Positions 63,583 through 64,000 of a DNA stretch of 64,000 nt are shown here, piece after piece. The first letter of the stretch is position 1. Each line of letters begins with the position of its first letter. Source of the stretch: Argyresthia goedartella (Eukaryota > Arthropoda > Insecta > Lepidoptera > Argyresthiidae); assembly GCA_949825045.1 (NCBI GenBank), contig OX463835.1, positions 22,709,201 to 22,773,200 of the forward strand, in the 5' to 3' direction. The translations under genes and the position numbers were made by a program. The notes beneath the pieces were generated by a model that did no database searches, was not told the DNA's origin, and saw only the letters and a program-made list of their open reading frames with translations.

Positions 63583-64000
63583 GCCTCTCGGCACCCAATG
63601 ACCTCGCAGGGGCCCATCAGCTACGAGGTAGCGTAGCGATCAGATGCCAAGAAGTGTGAACGTCGGCGATTCACCGAGCTATTAATTATGAATCTATCTG
63701 ACCTGGTCTGTGCTTCGTTCCCGTCAAACTCCTGTCTCTCTGCAATGCCCGGGTGCACCCTAGGCTCTTCTTGGTAGACAGGTTCTTCAGCCAACCAGGT
63801 ATGGCTGGCAGGCCAGCTTCGACGAGCACAGTGTTCCAACACAGGTTATGTTACGTGGGAAAACCAATCGGCCACGTAAATGCGAACTTTATCTGGTTCG
63901 GGGAACCACAAAATACTCAGCTATATAGACAATCCTGAGGGGAACCCGAATACAATCCAGATGGCTTGCGATTTAATTTCAATGCCCTAATCAATACGCG
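63583..64000. other. Unidentified sequence replacing the CR1 RT
   Basis: From about 63583 base composition becomes more even and GC-richer than in the LINE. Only short frames are visible, none with a domain I recognise. It may be the start of another element. Confidence 0.4.

Overview
The window looks like a repeat-dense stretch of a moth or butterfly (Lepidoptera) nuclear chromosome. This rests on the mix of elements: CR1-, Kiri- and Dong/R4-like non-LTR retrotransposons, an errantivirus with a baculovirus-F-type envelope gene, Helitron helicase tails, PIF/Harbinger genes, a lepidopteran-style ZAD zinc-finger gene and AT-rich spacers with GT-AG introns. There are no bacterial operons, no rRNA genes, no convincing tRNA gene and no CRISPR array. 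The species cannot be named from the sequence.

Layout. 1-3000: 3' half of an errantivirus (integrase, envelope, 3' LTR) that cuts the ORF1 of an opposite-strand LINE, whose 5' leader is a tandem repeat (3.77-4.01 kb). 4-12.5 kb: LINE debris, an inverted CR1 pair, a RING-finger reading frame, and two opposed copies of a hairpin-bearing repeat, one split by a LINE with a visible target-site duplication. 12.57-18.3 kb: a near-complete Dong/R4 element set in a (TAA)n tract and itself split by another LINE with a 14-bp duplication. 19.3-22.1 kb: an intact six-exon HARBI1-like nuclease gene (356 codons after splicing), followed on the other strand by a decayed Myb/zeste-like gene. 26.8-29.4 kb: a SINE, inverted dispersed repeats and a Cys-rich orphan gene remnant. 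29.5-31.0 kb: a C2H2 zinc-finger exon with four in-frame stops. 31.4-34.3 kb: a Helitron tail, a dispersed repeat and a GC-rich promoter-like block with an X-box palindrome. 34.3-46.9 kb: three antisense LINEs, one inserted inside another. 47.4-49.0 kb: a long perfect-length inverted repeat and a 121-bp tandem array joined to a Helitron tail. 49.3-52.1 kb: LINE remains. 52.57-53.0 kb: two ZAD exons. 53.2-54.9 kb: a LINE 3' end with RNase H. 56.0-57.7 kb: a decayed Harbinger nuclease interleaved with a MADF-BESS gene. 58.4-60 kb: an HTH fragment and small repeats. 61.05-63.58 kb: a CR1 element with intact ORF1 and the start of ORF2.

How the parts relate. Almost all coding capacity belongs to mobile elements, and the target-site duplications give relative ages (Dong before the LINE inside it; LINE X before LINE Y). 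The two likely non-LINE genes of most interest are the intact HARBI1-like nuclease and a minus-strand ZAD zinc-finger gene whose ZAD exons (52.6-53.0 kb) and finger exon (29.5-31.0 kb) are in compatible phase across about 21.6 kb of nested transposons. I infer that these may be one gene, now a pseudogene. The finding that best fits an undescribed functional unit is the 235-bp-arm hairpin at 47.45-47.97 kb, a candidate source of long double-stranded RNA, but this is inference only.
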